Assembly (NCBI GenBank): GCA_013001595.1
Contig: JABDMH010000014.1
Span: forward strand, 1-64,000
DNA from: Saprospiraceae bacterium
GTDB lineage: Bacteria > Bacteroidota > Bacteroidia > Chitinophagales > Saprospiraceae
DNA length: 64,000 nucleotides
Reading direction: 5' to 3'
Every line of letters begins with the position of its first letter. The first letter of the stretch is position 1. Both the position numbers and the translations under genes were made by a program. Below are positions 53,232-62,643 of this stretch, one piece after another. The notes under the pieces are model-generated. The model was not told the origin of the DNA, made no database searches, and saw only the letters and a list, made by a program, of their open reading frames with translations.

Positions 53232-54515
53232 ATGGAATCCATTCTAATGATTTCTCTACATGGTTATGTTAGCGCCAACCCAGAACTTGGAAAACCAGAT
53301 ACTGGTGGACAAGTCGTCTATGTACTGGAGCTCGCTGATAGGTTTAGTCGATTGGGAAAACGAGTTCATCTGGTCACCAGGCAATTTGAAGACCAGCCAG
53401 AGTATGATGATGTCAATGAAAACTACTCGGTTTGGCGCATACCTTTCGGAGATAAAGAATTCATCAGGAAGGAAGATATGCACGATCATGTAAATCAGTT
53501 TGTGACAAATTGTCTCGCTTCCATCCGCAAGAAGGGATATAAATATGATGTTGTGTATTCTCATTACTGGGATGCCGGTTTAGCAGGCCAAAAAATTGCG
53601 GAAGAGTTAGGAATATCACATGTGCATACACCACACTCTCTGGGTTGGTGGAAACAACAAAGCATGGGTAGTGATATGGATGAAAAGGAAATGGAGAAAA
53701 CTTATCGCTTTAAGGAACGAATTCGTAAGGAGTACTTCGTTTACCAAATGTGTAGTCATGTGATTGCCACAACCATTCCGCAGGTAGAGCTACTTACCAA
53801 ACAATACGATATGCTGCCACGTAGTTGTACGATGGTGCCACCGGGAATAGACGAAAACAGGTTTTTTCCTGTGCCATCACGTGAAGTGCAGAAGATTAGA
53901 TTGGCACACGATATGGAACCACTTGATATACTTGCACTGGGTCGTATGGCGCACAATAAGGGATATGATTTATTATTGCAAGCGCTACCTACGTTATTTG
54001 CGCTTGTTCCAGAGGCTCGATTGGTGGCTGCCATTGGAGGAGAGGATTCAGATCAAGATGATAAAGGTGTAGGAAAGTTAAAAAAAATGGCCAAAGACCT
54101 GGAGATTGAAGATCGCATCCTATGGAAGCAATATATCTCAGATGAAGACCTGGCAAACATCTACCGAGCAGCTAACGTTTTTGCAATGCCTTCTCGTTAT
54201 GAGCCTTTTGGTATGGTTGCCATTGAAGCCATGGCCTGTGGAACCCCCAGTGTGATCACCGTGCACGGCGGACTAAAAGACTTAATAAAATTTGGTGACC
54301 AGGCTTTGTTTGCTGATCCACATCGAGCTATTGAATTCGGCACCATGCTTTCACTTCCGCTCCTATATCAGGATCTACGCAACGAACTATCAGTGGAGGG
54401 CGCAAAATTTGCTCGCCGGCACTTTGGCTGGACAGGTATTGCCAAGAAAATGTTGGAAATATTTAACCACTCCATCAATCGTCAGAATATAGAGTCCAAT
54501 ATTTTCATGAGTTAG
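53232..54515 (+). CDS. Sucrose- or mannosylfructose-phosphate synthase-like GT4 glycosyltransferase
   Basis: 427 residues, GT-B fold. The start ISLHGYVSANPELGKPDTGG followed by QVVYVLELADRF is the donor-independent glycine loop of sucrose-phosphate-type synthases. Then come VTRQFEDQPE, the fructose-phosphate region RIPFGDKEFIRKEDMHDHV, HTPHSLGWWK, and the NDP-sugar site PSRYEPFGMVAIEAMACGTP (ExxxxxxxE). Agrobacterium mannosylfructose-phosphate synthase, as I recall it, shares the SHYWDAGLAGQ and RYEPFGM..EAMA segments very closely, closer than plant sucrose-phosphate synthase. The product after the fused phosphatase would be a compatible solute such as mannosylfructose or sucrose. Donor specificity cannot be read by eye. 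Confidence 0.85.
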   Translation: MESILMISLHGYVSANPELGKPDTGGQVVYVLELADRFSRLGKRVHLVTRQFEDQPEYDDVNENYSVWRIPFGDKEFIRKEDMHDHVNQFVTNCLASIRKKGYKYDVVYSHYWDAGLAGQKIAEELGISHVHTPHSLGWWKQQSMGSDMDEKEMEKTYRFKERIRKEYFVYQMCSHVIATTIPQVELLTKQYDMLPRSCTMVPPGIDENRFFPVPSREVQKIRLAHDMEPLDILALGRMAHNKGYDLLLQALPTLFALVPEARLVAAIGGEDSDQDDKGVGKLKKMAKDLEIEDRILWKQYISDEDLANIYRAANVFAMPSRYEPFGMVAIEAMACGTPSVITVHGGLKDLIKFGDQALFADPHRAIEFGTMLSLPLLYQDLRNELSVEGAKFARRHFGWTGIAKKMLEIFNHSINRQNIESNIFMS

Positions 54516-54632
54516 AATGCCCAATTCTCGCGGAAGGATATTTGATCGGCAAGAGATTTTAGAGCAAAGGATCCTGATAAGGTCTGACTAGATTGTTATC
54601 TTGTCAATTGTTCATCAAAACTTGAAATTGAC

Positions 54633-56012
54633 ATGAATAATAATCGCCGCTCATTTATTAAGAAAGCAGCCTTAGGAACCACTGGAATCACCCTAGGTGC
54701 AACATCTGCCTTTAGTGCTCAGAGTTATCGAAATATTATAGGTGCCAACGATCGTATTCACATGAGTGTCATCGGTTGCAGAGGTCAAGGTTTTGGTCAT
54801 CTACGGCGATGGGCTGGAATGGCCAAGGAAAAGAATGTAGTCGTCCAAACCATCTGTGATGTAGATGAAAACCTATGGGCTGAGCGAGTTAAGGTTGTTG
54901 AGGAGATTCAAGGTACAAAACCATCTACGCAATTTGATATGCGCAGGGTTTTTGAAGATCAAGACATCGATGCTGTGTCTATTGCCGCCCCAAACCATTG
55001 GCATGCATTAGCCACCATTTGGGCTGTACAAGCAGGCAAGGACGTTTATGTGGAAAAACCCAGCTCTCACAACGTCTACGAAGGTAGGAAGATGGTTGAG
55101 TCGGCTCGAAAGTATGATAAAATTGTGCAAGTTGGTTTTCAAAATAGATCAATTCAGAATGTGCGAAAGGCCATGCAATTCCTGCATAATGGGGGCATTG
55201 GAGACATCTACATGGCTAAAGGTCTGTGTTATAAACCTCGTAAGTCATTTGGCATCGCACCGGATACAGACCCTCCTCAAGGATTACACTATGACCTCTG
55301 GTTGGGACCTGCGGGATGGCGCCCTTACAATGAGAAGAAAGGTCACTATGAATGGCATTGGCACTGGGCTACTGGTAATGGAGACATTGGTAATCAAGGT
55401 CCGCATCAATTTGATATTGCGAGATGGGGATTGAACAAGGATGAGCATCCAGTAAAAGTCGGCTCTACCGGAGGGTATTTCAAGTATTCTTCCGAAGAAT
55501 GTAGTCAAGAAACTGCAAATACACAGACTGCACAACTCGAATATGCAGATGGGAAAATCCTGCAATTTGAGGTACGTGGACTCTACACTGCTGGCGAAGG
55601 GCCACTCGATGTCAAGATCGGTAATTTATTCTATGGCACCGAGGGATGGCTAGAACTAAAAGGAAGTACTTGGAAATCTTACCTCGGTCCCGATAATGAG
55701 CCCGGACCAAGTTCTGAAGACGATGATACAGGTGTAGATCAAGTCGTGGGCTACCTAGCTGCTCCTGGAGGTGGTGGTCACTACGCAAATTTCATTAGTG
55801 CCATACGTAGCGGTGACAGAAAGGACTTGACATGCGATATTGAGGAGGGGCACAAATCTAGTGTCTTGCCTATTATCTCCAATATAAGTTATCGGTTGGG
55901 AAGAAATTTAACTTTCGATGGAGCATCCGAAAAATTTGTAAACGATGCAGAGGCCGATAAAATGTTGACTAGGGAATACCGTGATCCTTATGTTGTAAAA
56001 GACAAAGTCTAA
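54633..56012 (+). CDS. Gfo/Idh/MocA oxidoreductase with Tat signal (second copy)
   Basis: 459 residues. Tat leader NNRRSFIKKAALGTTGITLG. Rossmann start IHMSVIGCRGQGFGHLRRW, EKP motif in YVEKPSSHNVYEG, and substrate-domain landmarks DLWLGPAGWRPYNEKKG, YEWHWHWATGNGDIGNQGPHQFDIARWGL. Same exported class as the protein at 18 kb but clearly a different branch (HWHW..GNGDIGNQG). It is monocistronic and between the disaccharide genes and cysH. Periplasmic sugar redox chemistry is likely; the substrate is unknown. Confidence 0.92.
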   Translation: MNNNRRSFIKKAALGTTGITLGATSAFSAQSYRNIIGANDRIHMSVIGCRGQGFGHLRRWAGMAKEKNVVVQTICDVDENLWAERVKVVEEIQGTKPSTQFDMRRVFEDQDIDAVSIAAPNHWHALATIWAVQAGKDVYVEKPSSHNVYEGRKMVESARKYDKIVQVGFQNRSIQNVRKAMQFLHNGGIGDIYMAKGLCYKPRKSFGIAPDTDPPQGLHYDLWLGPAGWRPYNEKKGHYEWHWHWATGNGDIGNQGPHQFDIARWGLNKDEHPVKVGSTGGYFKYSSEECSQETANTQTAQLEYADGKILQFEVRGLYTAGEGPLDVKIGNLFYGTEGWLELKGSTWKSYLGPDNEPGPSSEDDDTGVDQVVGYLAAPGGGGHYANFISAIRSGDRKDLTCDIEEGHKSSVLPIISNISYRLGRNLTFDGASEKFVNDAEADKMLTREYRDPYVVKDKV

Positions 56013-56342
56013 ACGAGCATTTCGATAATGTCTTCAATATTGGAAACGCTGTACATCAAGTATGGCTATTTCTTGCGTTGACAAGGAAGAAAATCGTGCG
56101 AAATTCGGATCTCTATCGCCTTAAAATAGATTTTCTAATTTTTTTATCGATCACAAAAAAAAAGATCAAGATTTCTATTTAACAACATATTACCATATGA
56201 ATATGTCATCATATTTTCATGTATTCAGAGACCTATTAGCGTAGCAATTCGACACGTATCTTGTTGAAAATCAGCATATTTTACTTTCGACGGGTATTTA
56301 TCTTATATTTGCTTTCAATCCAGAGAATTTAATTTCACGCAT
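56013..56342. other. A/T-rich intergenic region ahead of cysH with promoter
   Basis: 330 bases, strongly A/T-rich from about 56140, including a nine-base A run around 56156. TATATTTG at 56304-56311 is an exact -7 box, with TTAC/TTTAC about 20 bases upstream as a weak -33. The start of cysH is 32 bases further. Nothing coding is seen. Confidence 0.45.
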
Positions 56343-57041
56343 ATGAAGTCATCCACACCTGCTATAGCCAAAAGATTGCTTACTACTGAAGAAATCAAAG
56401 AGCTAAATGACAAATATCATGGTATGAATATTCGTCAACGCATTGAAAATCTATACCATGATTTTGCTCCTGAGGAAATTATGCTAACCAGCTCTTTTGC
56501 CGCCACTTCAGCATTTCTTCTAAGGGAGTTTTCACTGGTCAACAAGGAGCAGGTCATCTTTTTCATTGATACTGGCTACCATTTTGAGGAGACCCTCGCT
56601 TATAAGCAGGAGCTAGTAGATCGATATGGTTTGAATGTTAAATCAATTAGTGCTTTGAAGGAGGAACATGAATTTACCACTAAGGATGAGACCTGGAAAA
56701 AGAATCCCGAATTTTGTTGCTCCCTAAATAAAGTAAAACCATTGGATTTGGTGAAACAGCAATTTACAGTTTGGATTAGCGGTTTAATGAAATGGCAGAG
56801 CGATCATCGTGCTACGCTAGATATTTTTGAAGATCGAGGCGGCATTCTCAAGTTCTATCCACTTCTGGATGTCAGTCAGGAGGACAGGGAAAAATACATT
56901 AGCGATAATGATCTTCCATTTCATCCACTTGTGGCAAAAGGTTACCATTCGATTGGCTGCAAACATTGTACCGTGCCTGGAGAAGATCGCTCAGGCCGAT
57001 GGAACAATAGCCCCAAGACAGAGTGTGGCTTACATCTCTAG
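56343..57041 (+). CDS. cysH: Assimilatory adenylyl-sulfate (APS) reductase, 4Fe-4S type
   Basis: 232 residues. PAPS/APS reductase fold with the PP-loop-like LTSSFAATSAFLLREF and the strand VIFFIDTGYHFEETL. Cys125-Cys126 (EFCCSLNKVKPL) and Cys206-x-x-Cys209 (GCKHCTVPG) are the four ligands of the iron-sulfur cluster that marks APS (not PAPS) reductases. The catalytic Cys228 is in the ECGLHL tail. It reduces APS to sulfite with thioredoxin. The other cys genes are absent here. Its own promoter suggests independent control, fitting an organism that also frees sulfate from glycans. The C-terminus faces the cytochrome gene on the other strand with a 6-base gap. Confidence 0.93.
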   Translation: MKSSTPAIAKRLLTTEEIKELNDKYHGMNIRQRIENLYHDFAPEEIMLTSSFAATSAFLLREFSLVNKEQVIFFIDTGYHFEETLAYKQELVDRYGLNVKSISALKEEHEFTTKDETWKKNPEFCCSLNKVKPLDLVKQQFTVWISGLMKWQSDHRATLDIFEDRGGILKFYPLLDVSQEDREKYISDNDLPFHPLVAKGYHSIGCKHCTVPGEDRSGRWNNSPKTECGLHL

Positions 57042-57047
57042 CAGACG

Positions 57048-57467
57048 CTATTCTTGTATGCTCATGAGGTAGGCCACCAGTTCACCTTTTCGGCCTCTAA
57101 TCGATTCTTTGTCCATACCTAAGGAATCATACACTTCTCCCCAAACCGGCATTTCACGGGGACCATGACCTTTGACTATGAGTCGGCCATCAATAATTCG
57201 TGCAATTTCTGCAACTGGAAATTCCGACTTCTTCCTGCGTTTTATGATCTGCGTCAGATCTGGTGCCTTCTCCTCCAGATCAGTCTTGGTTGCAGGTAAG
57301 TCATCCATTCCATGGCAGGACATGCATTGTTCAGCAAATATCTCTTTGCCGCGCATAGCCTGTGCATGGCGTGTACCTTCCTGCGATACAGTGTTACAAT
57401 CTATAAAAAGTAATATGCTACACAAAATGGCAGCACCAAGTAACAACTTCGGGAACATCTTATTCAT
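57048..57467 (-). CDS. Lipoprotein c-type cytochrome, single heme
   Basis: 139 residues. Lipoprotein-like leader LLLGAAILCSILLFIDCN. One heme-binding site CMSCH (QCMSCHGMDD) and a probable axial Met in GPREMPVWGEVYD, followed by the final helix ELVAYLMSIQ, giving a standard class I cytochrome c. It is likely an electron acceptor or carrier for a periplasmic dehydrogenase. The large propeller-cytochrome protein lies on the same strand just upstream (186 bases). Confidence 0.88.
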   Translation of the reverse strand: MNKMFPKLLLGAAILCSILLFIDCNTVSQEGTRHAQAMRGKEIFAEQCMSCHGMDDLPATKTDLEEKAPDLTQIIKRRKKSEFPVAEIARIIDGRLIVKGHGPREMPVWGEVYDSLGMDKESIRGRKGELVAYLMSIQE

Positions 57468-57652
57468 GGTTAATCGTTTAGATTCATAAGATAAATAACT
57501 CTGACAAATTATCTAAAACACTTTTTCATCTGAATGACAGTGATCATATGTGATCATGATAGCGATTTGTCAATTTCATTAAACCAAGTTGCTTCAAATC
57601 CCTATCTAGGTTCCTTGTGTCATGTATTAGAAGGTTGCCGTAAGATTATCTA

Positions 57653-60600
57653 TTAGAGTTTTGGCATTTCTTCTGTTTGTAAATACTTGAACAATGCCAG
57701 CGTCTCCTCATTAGTGAAGGTCTGTAGAAGGCCCTGCGGCATCATAGAAATGGCGTTTACTTCTCTGCTAAGCACTTGAGACTTTGGGAGCACGACTGAA
57801 GATGAACCTACAACCGCTAGTGTCAACTCGGTCTCAGTCTCATTCTTAATGGTACCTGTATAGGTTCTTCCGTCCTGTGTTGTCAGAACCACCATCTGAT
57901 AGTCGTCCTGAATTTCACTACTCGGTTCCAATATATTTCCCAACAAGTATTCAGTATTGAGCCGGTTAGATCCAGTAATGTCTGGACCAAGTGTTCCACC
58001 ATAACCATGCATTTGATGGCATGTGCCGCAAGATCGATCAAAAAGGCGTCTACCCAATTGATAGTCAGCATTTTGGATGGCTGTAGGAGTGAGCAGTACT
58101 CGGTAGTGATCATACAGTGCATTCAATCCCTGGATCGATTCATCAATTGGTCCCCAGACTTCTACAAACCCACTACCAACGACTCTACGGAGCTGTCTGG
58201 CCACATAAGCCGGCACTTCTCGTTTCCTTATGTCTCCATTTTTAATGGCCTGCGTAAGTAAGCCACCGTAGGATGGTCTTGAGGACAACGTCTGTAGTAC
58301 TTCCATCTTAAGTTCATCGCTGCATGACGAATAGTGATCAAGCAATAGCGTCCCTAGTGATTTATCATCAAAAGAAGCAACCGCACGAATGGCCTCCTTT
58401 TTCAGAGACGATTCCTCAATCAGCCCGGGTAGCAGTTTGATCAATGCTGGATTTCGCTGTTGAGCAAGCCCCATTAACGCCGTCCTTCGCTTCTTAACAT
58501 CCAATCCCCAATCCTCAATGTGTTGCAGGTAGGTCTTTGCGGCCGCCTGATCGCCGAGCAGCTGAGCGATTTCCAATATCACTCCGGCCGAAGGATCGTC
58601 TGCGGAAGAAAGGCGTTGATACACAGTTGTCCATGCCTTGCCAAAGTTGACATCCTCATTTCCCTTCAGTCCATCACGTAATCCAACTAAAATATGGTAT
58701 TGCCCCTCAGACGATTCCTTCAACCCTGAAAGCACTGCATCGTATTTGCCTACATCGGTCAAGCGCCGTGATATGTGAGCGGAAATGATACTTAGCCGGC
58801 TCAAATTGGCAAGCCTCATCGCTCTATCAGAGTCTTGCTCAACCAAAGGCTCTATACCATACCAAATCATCTTAGGTATGTTATGATCCTCCTCATCCTG
58901 ATCTGTAGTTACGAGAGATTCTGCTATTTCCCAAGTGACCTCTGCAGGTAGTCGCTGCATAGCGGAAGCGAGATACAAGCGCACGACAGGCGAGGGCTCA
59001 CCATCTTGAGCCATTTTTCCAATAGATCTTTTCATCTCATCCGTCAGGGAACTATCTTGCGTTGCCAGCTGTACTGCCCAACCCCGAACATAGGGTTCGC
59101 GATCATGAAGGGCTTCCAATAGGTCTTGTCCAGATAGTAATTCGGTCACATATAAAGTCCACAAACTTCGTAGTCTGATGTCTACCGGATGCGTCTCATT
59201 ATTCAATATTGTTCTTGCCAAGGATTCTACTTCAGCTCCCAGTTTACCTTCACTAGCTCGCTTCTGTAAAATTAAACGTGCCCTCCTTGCGTGCCACGAG
59301 CTCCGATCTAGTTGTAGTTCGATGAGTTGCTTGCCTGAAAAACCATCCATATCATCATATCGCCCCTCCCATTCTTTGGCAGCGGAGGCAGCAGGTGAGA
59401 TCTTAAAAACGCGGCCTGTTTCCTTATGTAGCACCTCTTTTCCACAGATGTCTGCATCATGCCAATCTAAGACATACAGATTTCCGTCTGGTCCCAGTTC
59501 CATACTAAACCCAACCCATTGAGCATTGTTGGCCATTAAGAAATCTGCTCCATGTTTTCCTCTAAAACCAGACCTGGCAGGCTCAATGACATCACTCAGG
59601 ACAGCGTGCTCATGTATGTTTGCCATGAAGAGGCGTCCATATTGTTCGGATGAGAAAGCGTCAGATAGGTAAAACCGTGCGCCTCCATGAGCGGATCGAT
59701 GACTGTGATCAGTGATCGTTTTAATATCCTGATAGACGTAAGGATTAAAATGTCGCCCACCCTGTCTGTGGTAAATTCCTCCGGGTATCACATACCATAA
59801 ATGAGGAATAACACAAGCGGTTATAAAAAGCTGACCATGAGCATCATAGTCAATTCCCCACGGATTGCTAAAACCATGAGCGACCACCTCAAACAGCTCT
59901 TTAGTTGGATGATATCGCCACACTCCCCCATTGATTTCCACACCTGCCGCTTCAAGTAGGTCTTTTGGAAATGCTTCCCCTGGTTTAAAAATCCGTCCTC
60001 CCCCTTCTGGTTTTCTTACCACCGATGGTGTCGCAAAGCCTTGGCAACCATAAAGCCAACCATCCGGTCCCCAATGAAAACTATTTAATGTTTCATGACG
60101 ATCTCGAATACCCCAGCCAGTCAAGCGGATCTCGATGTCCTCGATATCTGCACGGTCATCGCCATCTTTATCCGGTATGAAAAGCAAATTGGGAGGAGCA
60201 CCAACAAAAACGCCATCAAAACCGACGGCCAATGCTGCGGGAAAGGGAATCCCTTCAGCAAATACTTTGCGTTGATCAGCCTGGCCATCGTTATCTGTGT
60301 CCTCCAATATGAGAATTCGGCTGTCTCCACTATTCGAAAAGCCATGTCCCCTTGATTCATAGTCCCGGTTTTCAGCGATCCAAAGTCGGCCCTTGTTGTC
60401 CCAACAAAAGGCCATCGGCTGTGTAATTAGAGGTTCTGCAGCCCAAACGTCCACTTGGTAGCCTTCAGCAACAGTCATTGCCGTTACAGCTTCCTGAGGT
60501 GAAAGAAACTTGGCCTCTCTCCCCTCTTCTTGGGCAATGCGCCATAAAGCCGCTGAGGAATAGCGACCTTTCGCCCCACTATAGGTTTTCCATTCTTGAG

Positions 60601-61498
60601 CTAATTCGACATCTGGAACTTCACCCGTGTATACCATCATCCCATATTGGATCACTTTGTTTTCTCCTTTCTTCAAATTGATATCTCCAAGTCGCGCAGG
60701 TGCTGGACCAATCCCCATTTGATTATCCACACGCCAAGCGGTCGGAAATCGATCATTTTGTGGATGATCAAATAATGTCACGTGTCCATGATCTTCCCGT
60801 CCATCTATTGCCATGCCCACGTCTATCCACATGGCTCTTTGACCTTCGGCTTTCTCATCCTGCTGTCGAGCTGCATTGAGCACTCTTCCATCAATTTCCT
60901 TCTTCCAAGGCATTCTTAAGAAAAGTCCACCATAGTCGTACTCGCCAATCGTTATGTCAACAAGTGCCGTACTCATCCATTCCAATGCAATGTAGTAGCG
61001 TCCTTTTTTTTGCTGCATAGACCATAATTGCCTTTCCTCCATTACAGGCTGACCTCCCTCTCCTAAAAGGTGGTACATTATCCGCCACTTTATCTCCTTT
61101 CCCTTTTCAACATCAACTTCGGCAGACACCTTGCGCCAATAATCCTTCCCTGGATTATGAAAATAGTCTCTATTGTTGATTCGCGTAAACCCCCAGTAGA
61201 GGCCTGTTTGGTGTTTATGGTGACCAGGACTATATTCAGTCAGCACTCCCTGTCCATCCGGCGATCGGATGGGATGTATATAGGGTCTAAAATCCTGCTG
61301 TACATGATGTATGGCCAAAGGGATTGTGGAATCCAGTCCGTGGATAGCAATCTGCTCACCGGCTGGATCTATACTTGCAAATAGGGTTACCTCCTCTGTA
61401 CCATTCTTGTCTTCCCCCTTCATGACTGAGCTCTTTTGCTGACAGGCAATCAAAAGGGCCGCAGTCAGCAAAATATAGCATCGACGATATAGACTCAT
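57653..61498 (-). CDS. DUF6807 / dehydrogenase-propeller / HEAT / cytochrome c fusion lipoprotein
   Basis: About 1,281 residues from ATG 61498 (SLYRRCYILLTAALLIAC, lipidated Cys). Order: DUF6807 (PmoA-like) beta domain (about 35-330; HPIRSPDGQGVLTEYSPGHH, HHKHQTGLYWGF, MWIDVGMAIDG), a six-bladed glucose/sorbosone-dehydrogenase-like propeller of the PVC-type heme-binding kind (about 345-720; RLWIAENRDYESRG, FHWGPDGWLYGCQG, RSAHGGARFY), HEAT-like helices (about 740-1090) and a cytochrome c with SCGTCHQMHGYGG (about 1130-1240). The fusion of a DUF6807 domain to this long dehydrogenase-cytochrome is unusual; they are normally separate genes. It is probably a surface or periplasmic sugar-oxidising protein passing electrons to the downstream cytochrome. 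Confidence 0.87.
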   Translation of the reverse strand: MSLYRRCYILLTAALLIACQQKSSVMKGEDKNGTEEVTLFASIDPAGEQIAIHGLDSTIPLAIHHVQQDFRPYIHPIRSPDGQGVLTEYSPGHHKHQTGLYWGFTRINNRDYFHNPGKDYWRKVSAEVDVEKGKEIKWRIMYHLLGEGGQPVMEERQLWSMQQKKGRYYIALEWMSTALVDITIGEYDYGGLFLRMPWKKEIDGRVLNAARQQDEKAEGQRAMWIDVGMAIDGREDHGHVTLFDHPQNDRFPTAWRVDNQMGIGPAPARLGDINLKKGENKVIQYGMMVYTGEVPDVELAQEWKTYSGAKGRYSSAALWRIAQEEGREAKFLSPQEAVTAMTVAEGYQVDVWAAEPLITQPMAFCWDNKGRLWIAENRDYESRGHGFSNSGDSRILILEDTDNDGQADQRKVFAEGIPFPAALAVGFDGVFVGAPPNLLFIPDKDGDDRADIEDIEIRLTGWGIRDRHETLNSFHWGPDGWLYGCQGFATPSVVRKPEGGGRIFKPGEAFPKDLLEAAGVEINGGVWRYHPTKELFEVVAHGFSNPWGIDYDAHGQLFITACVIPHLWYVIPGGIYHRQGGRHFNPYVYQDIKTITDHSHRSAHGGARFYLSDAFSSEQYGRLFMANIHEHAVLSDVIEPARSGFRGKHGADFLMANNAQWVGFSMELGPDGNLYVLDWHDADICGKEVLHKETGRVFKISPAASAAKEWEGRYDDMDGFSGKQLIELQLDRSSWHARRARLILQKRASEGKLGAEVESLARTILNNETHPVDIRLRSLWTLYVTELLSGQDLLEALHDREPYVRGWAVQLATQDSSLTDEMKRSIGKMAQDGEPSPVVRLYLASAMQRLPAEVTWEIAESLVTTDQDEEDHNIPKMIWYGIEPLVEQDSDRAMRLANLSRLSIISAHISRRLTDVGKYDAVLSGLKESSEGQYHILVGLRDGLKGNEDVNFGKAWTTVYQRLSSADDPSAGVILEIAQLLGDQAAAKTYLQHIEDWGLDVKKRRTALMGLAQQRNPALIKLLPGLIEESSLKKEAIRAVASFDDKSLGTLLLDHYSSCSDELKMEVLQTLSSRPSYGGLLTQAIKNGDIRKREVPAYVARQLRRVVGSGFVEVWGPIDESIQGLNALYDHYRVLLTPTAIQNADYQLGRRLFDRSCGTCHQMHGYGGTLGPDITGSNRLNTEYLLGNILEPSSEIQDDYQMVVLTTQDGRTYTGTIKNETETELTLAVVGSSSVVLPKSQVLSREVNAISMMPQGLLQTFTNEETLALFKYLQTEEMPKL

Positions 61499-61534
61499 TT
61501 GACGAAAGTTTGATTCCCCAAGATAGGTCTTCAC

Positions 61535-61812
61535 AGGGTTTTACCGAACACTTTCCCAACCACTATTCAGAAAACTCATGAAGGCATGTAATAATTGGAT
61601 CAAAAAAAAGGGGTTGTCCTATAACTATTTCACTGTGCGATGCGTCTATGAAACAGAGCATTTTGTCAATGGATGCAGACTTATTTCGTGAGATTTAATA
61701 TCATTGAAAAGAGTCTGAAACTATAAGGCTTCCTAACACTCGCTCTCCAATACCTCAACTTTCAATAGTAGTGTAATGTCTAGCAAATAATTACACAGTT
61801 TGGCATGCTCTT
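61535..61812. other. Intergenic, nothing recognised
   Basis: About 280 bases upstream of the large fusion gene. There is no -7 box of the TAnnTTTG form on the minus strand and no coding signal. Confidence 0.3.
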
Positions 61813-62001
61813 TTGCACCAACTCTTGATCATCAAAATTACAAGACGTTACACTGGAACCGATCTGTTTGGGATACGGCAGATGCGAAGATTTTCCCATC
61901 TTCCTAAATCTTCTAAATGCCATTTTGCAGACAGTCATCATTTGGTAGGAAATCAGAACTATGCATATCCCCAAAAAATCAAAGAGTTTTTTGATTACTA
62001 A
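61813..62001 (+). CDS. Orphan short ORF ahead of a terminator, possible gene remnant
   Basis: 62 codons, no ATG (TTG at 61813; the frame stays open somewhat further upstream). The C-terminal part (KCHFADSHHLVGNQNYAYPQ, KIKEFFDY) faintly recalls the end of alpha/beta hydrolases, where a His follows an acidic residue before a final helix. A strong terminator begins 14 bases after the stop, so a real transcript ended here. It may be all that is left of a deleted gene. Low certainty. Confidence 0.25.
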   Translation: MHQLLIIKITRRYTGTDLFGIRQMRRFSHLPKSSKCHFADSHHLVGNQNYAYPQKIKEFFDY

Positions 62002-62014
62002 TCATGTTTGGATG

Positions 62015-62048
62015 GGATTGCATTAATGAATGCAATCCATCCACTTTT
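62015..62048 (+). terminator. Rho-independent terminator with T-tract
   Basis: GGATTGCATT (62015-62024) and AATGCAATCC (62029-62038) make a perfect 10-bp stem with a 4-base loop, followed by TTTTT at 62044-62048. It faces the plus strand, ending transcription from the orphan ORF side and insulating the GNAT-mod genes. Confidence 0.68.
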
Positions 62049-62070
62049 TAGATCTCGTTTCATATGAGCT

Positions 62071-62643
62071 GTGTGCTTTACCCTGCTAAATATTACTTTC
62101 GCTGCTGTGAGTCCAGTTTCTTTCCGGCCGATGAAGTCCACAGATGCACATGTCATCTCCGACCTCCATGTGCAGAGTTGGAAGAAGCACTACAAAGGCA
62201 TAGTTTCGGATCACTATCTTGAGTACATTATTGAAAAAGAAAGATTTGCAGTTTGGCAAGAACGGTGTACCAGTCCCTCTTCAGATCAATTGACAATGAT
62301 TGCCGAAGTGGCAGATTCTCCATGTGGTTTTGTTTGTGCTTTTGCTTATCATCATGAAGAATTTGGAGCCTATATCGACAACCTTCATGTGCTCCACCAG
62401 CATCAGGGGCAAGGCATCGGGTTTCAATTATTAGTTAGGATGGCTCTAGAGATTCATACTTTTGACCCGACCATTCAGGAATGCTATCTGTGGGTCTTTG
62501 AGAAAAACAATGGTGCTATTGCATTTTATGAGCGGGCTGGAGGCAAAAAAGAAGAACGTGAAAATCGAGATTGCCCTGATGGAGCTTCTTATCCGTGTCT
62601 TCGCTACAGTTGGCAAGTCAATGATCTTGTCTCTGCAGTGTAG
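62071..62643 (+). CDS. GNAT-family N-acetyltransferase
   Basis: 190 residues from GTG 62071; the first motif FRPMKSTDAHVISDLHVQSW requires a start upstream of the ATG at 62131, and no in-frame ATG is available. GNAT fold with acetyl-CoA pyrophosphate loop HQHQGQGIGFQLLVRMA and the final WVFEKNNGAIAFYERAGG. Target unknown, perhaps a small amine or protein. It overlaps the modA start by 23 bases, so the two are probably cotranscribed. Confidence 0.85.
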   Translation: MCFTLLNITFAAVSPVSFRPMKSTDAHVISDLHVQSWKKHYKGIVSDHYLEYIIEKERFAVWQERCTSPSSDQLTMIAEVADSPCGFVCAFAYHHEEFGAYIDNLHVLHQHQGQGIGFQLLVRMALEIHTFDPTIQECYLWVFEKNNGAIAFYERAGGKKEERENRDCPDGASYPCLRYSWQVNDLVSAV

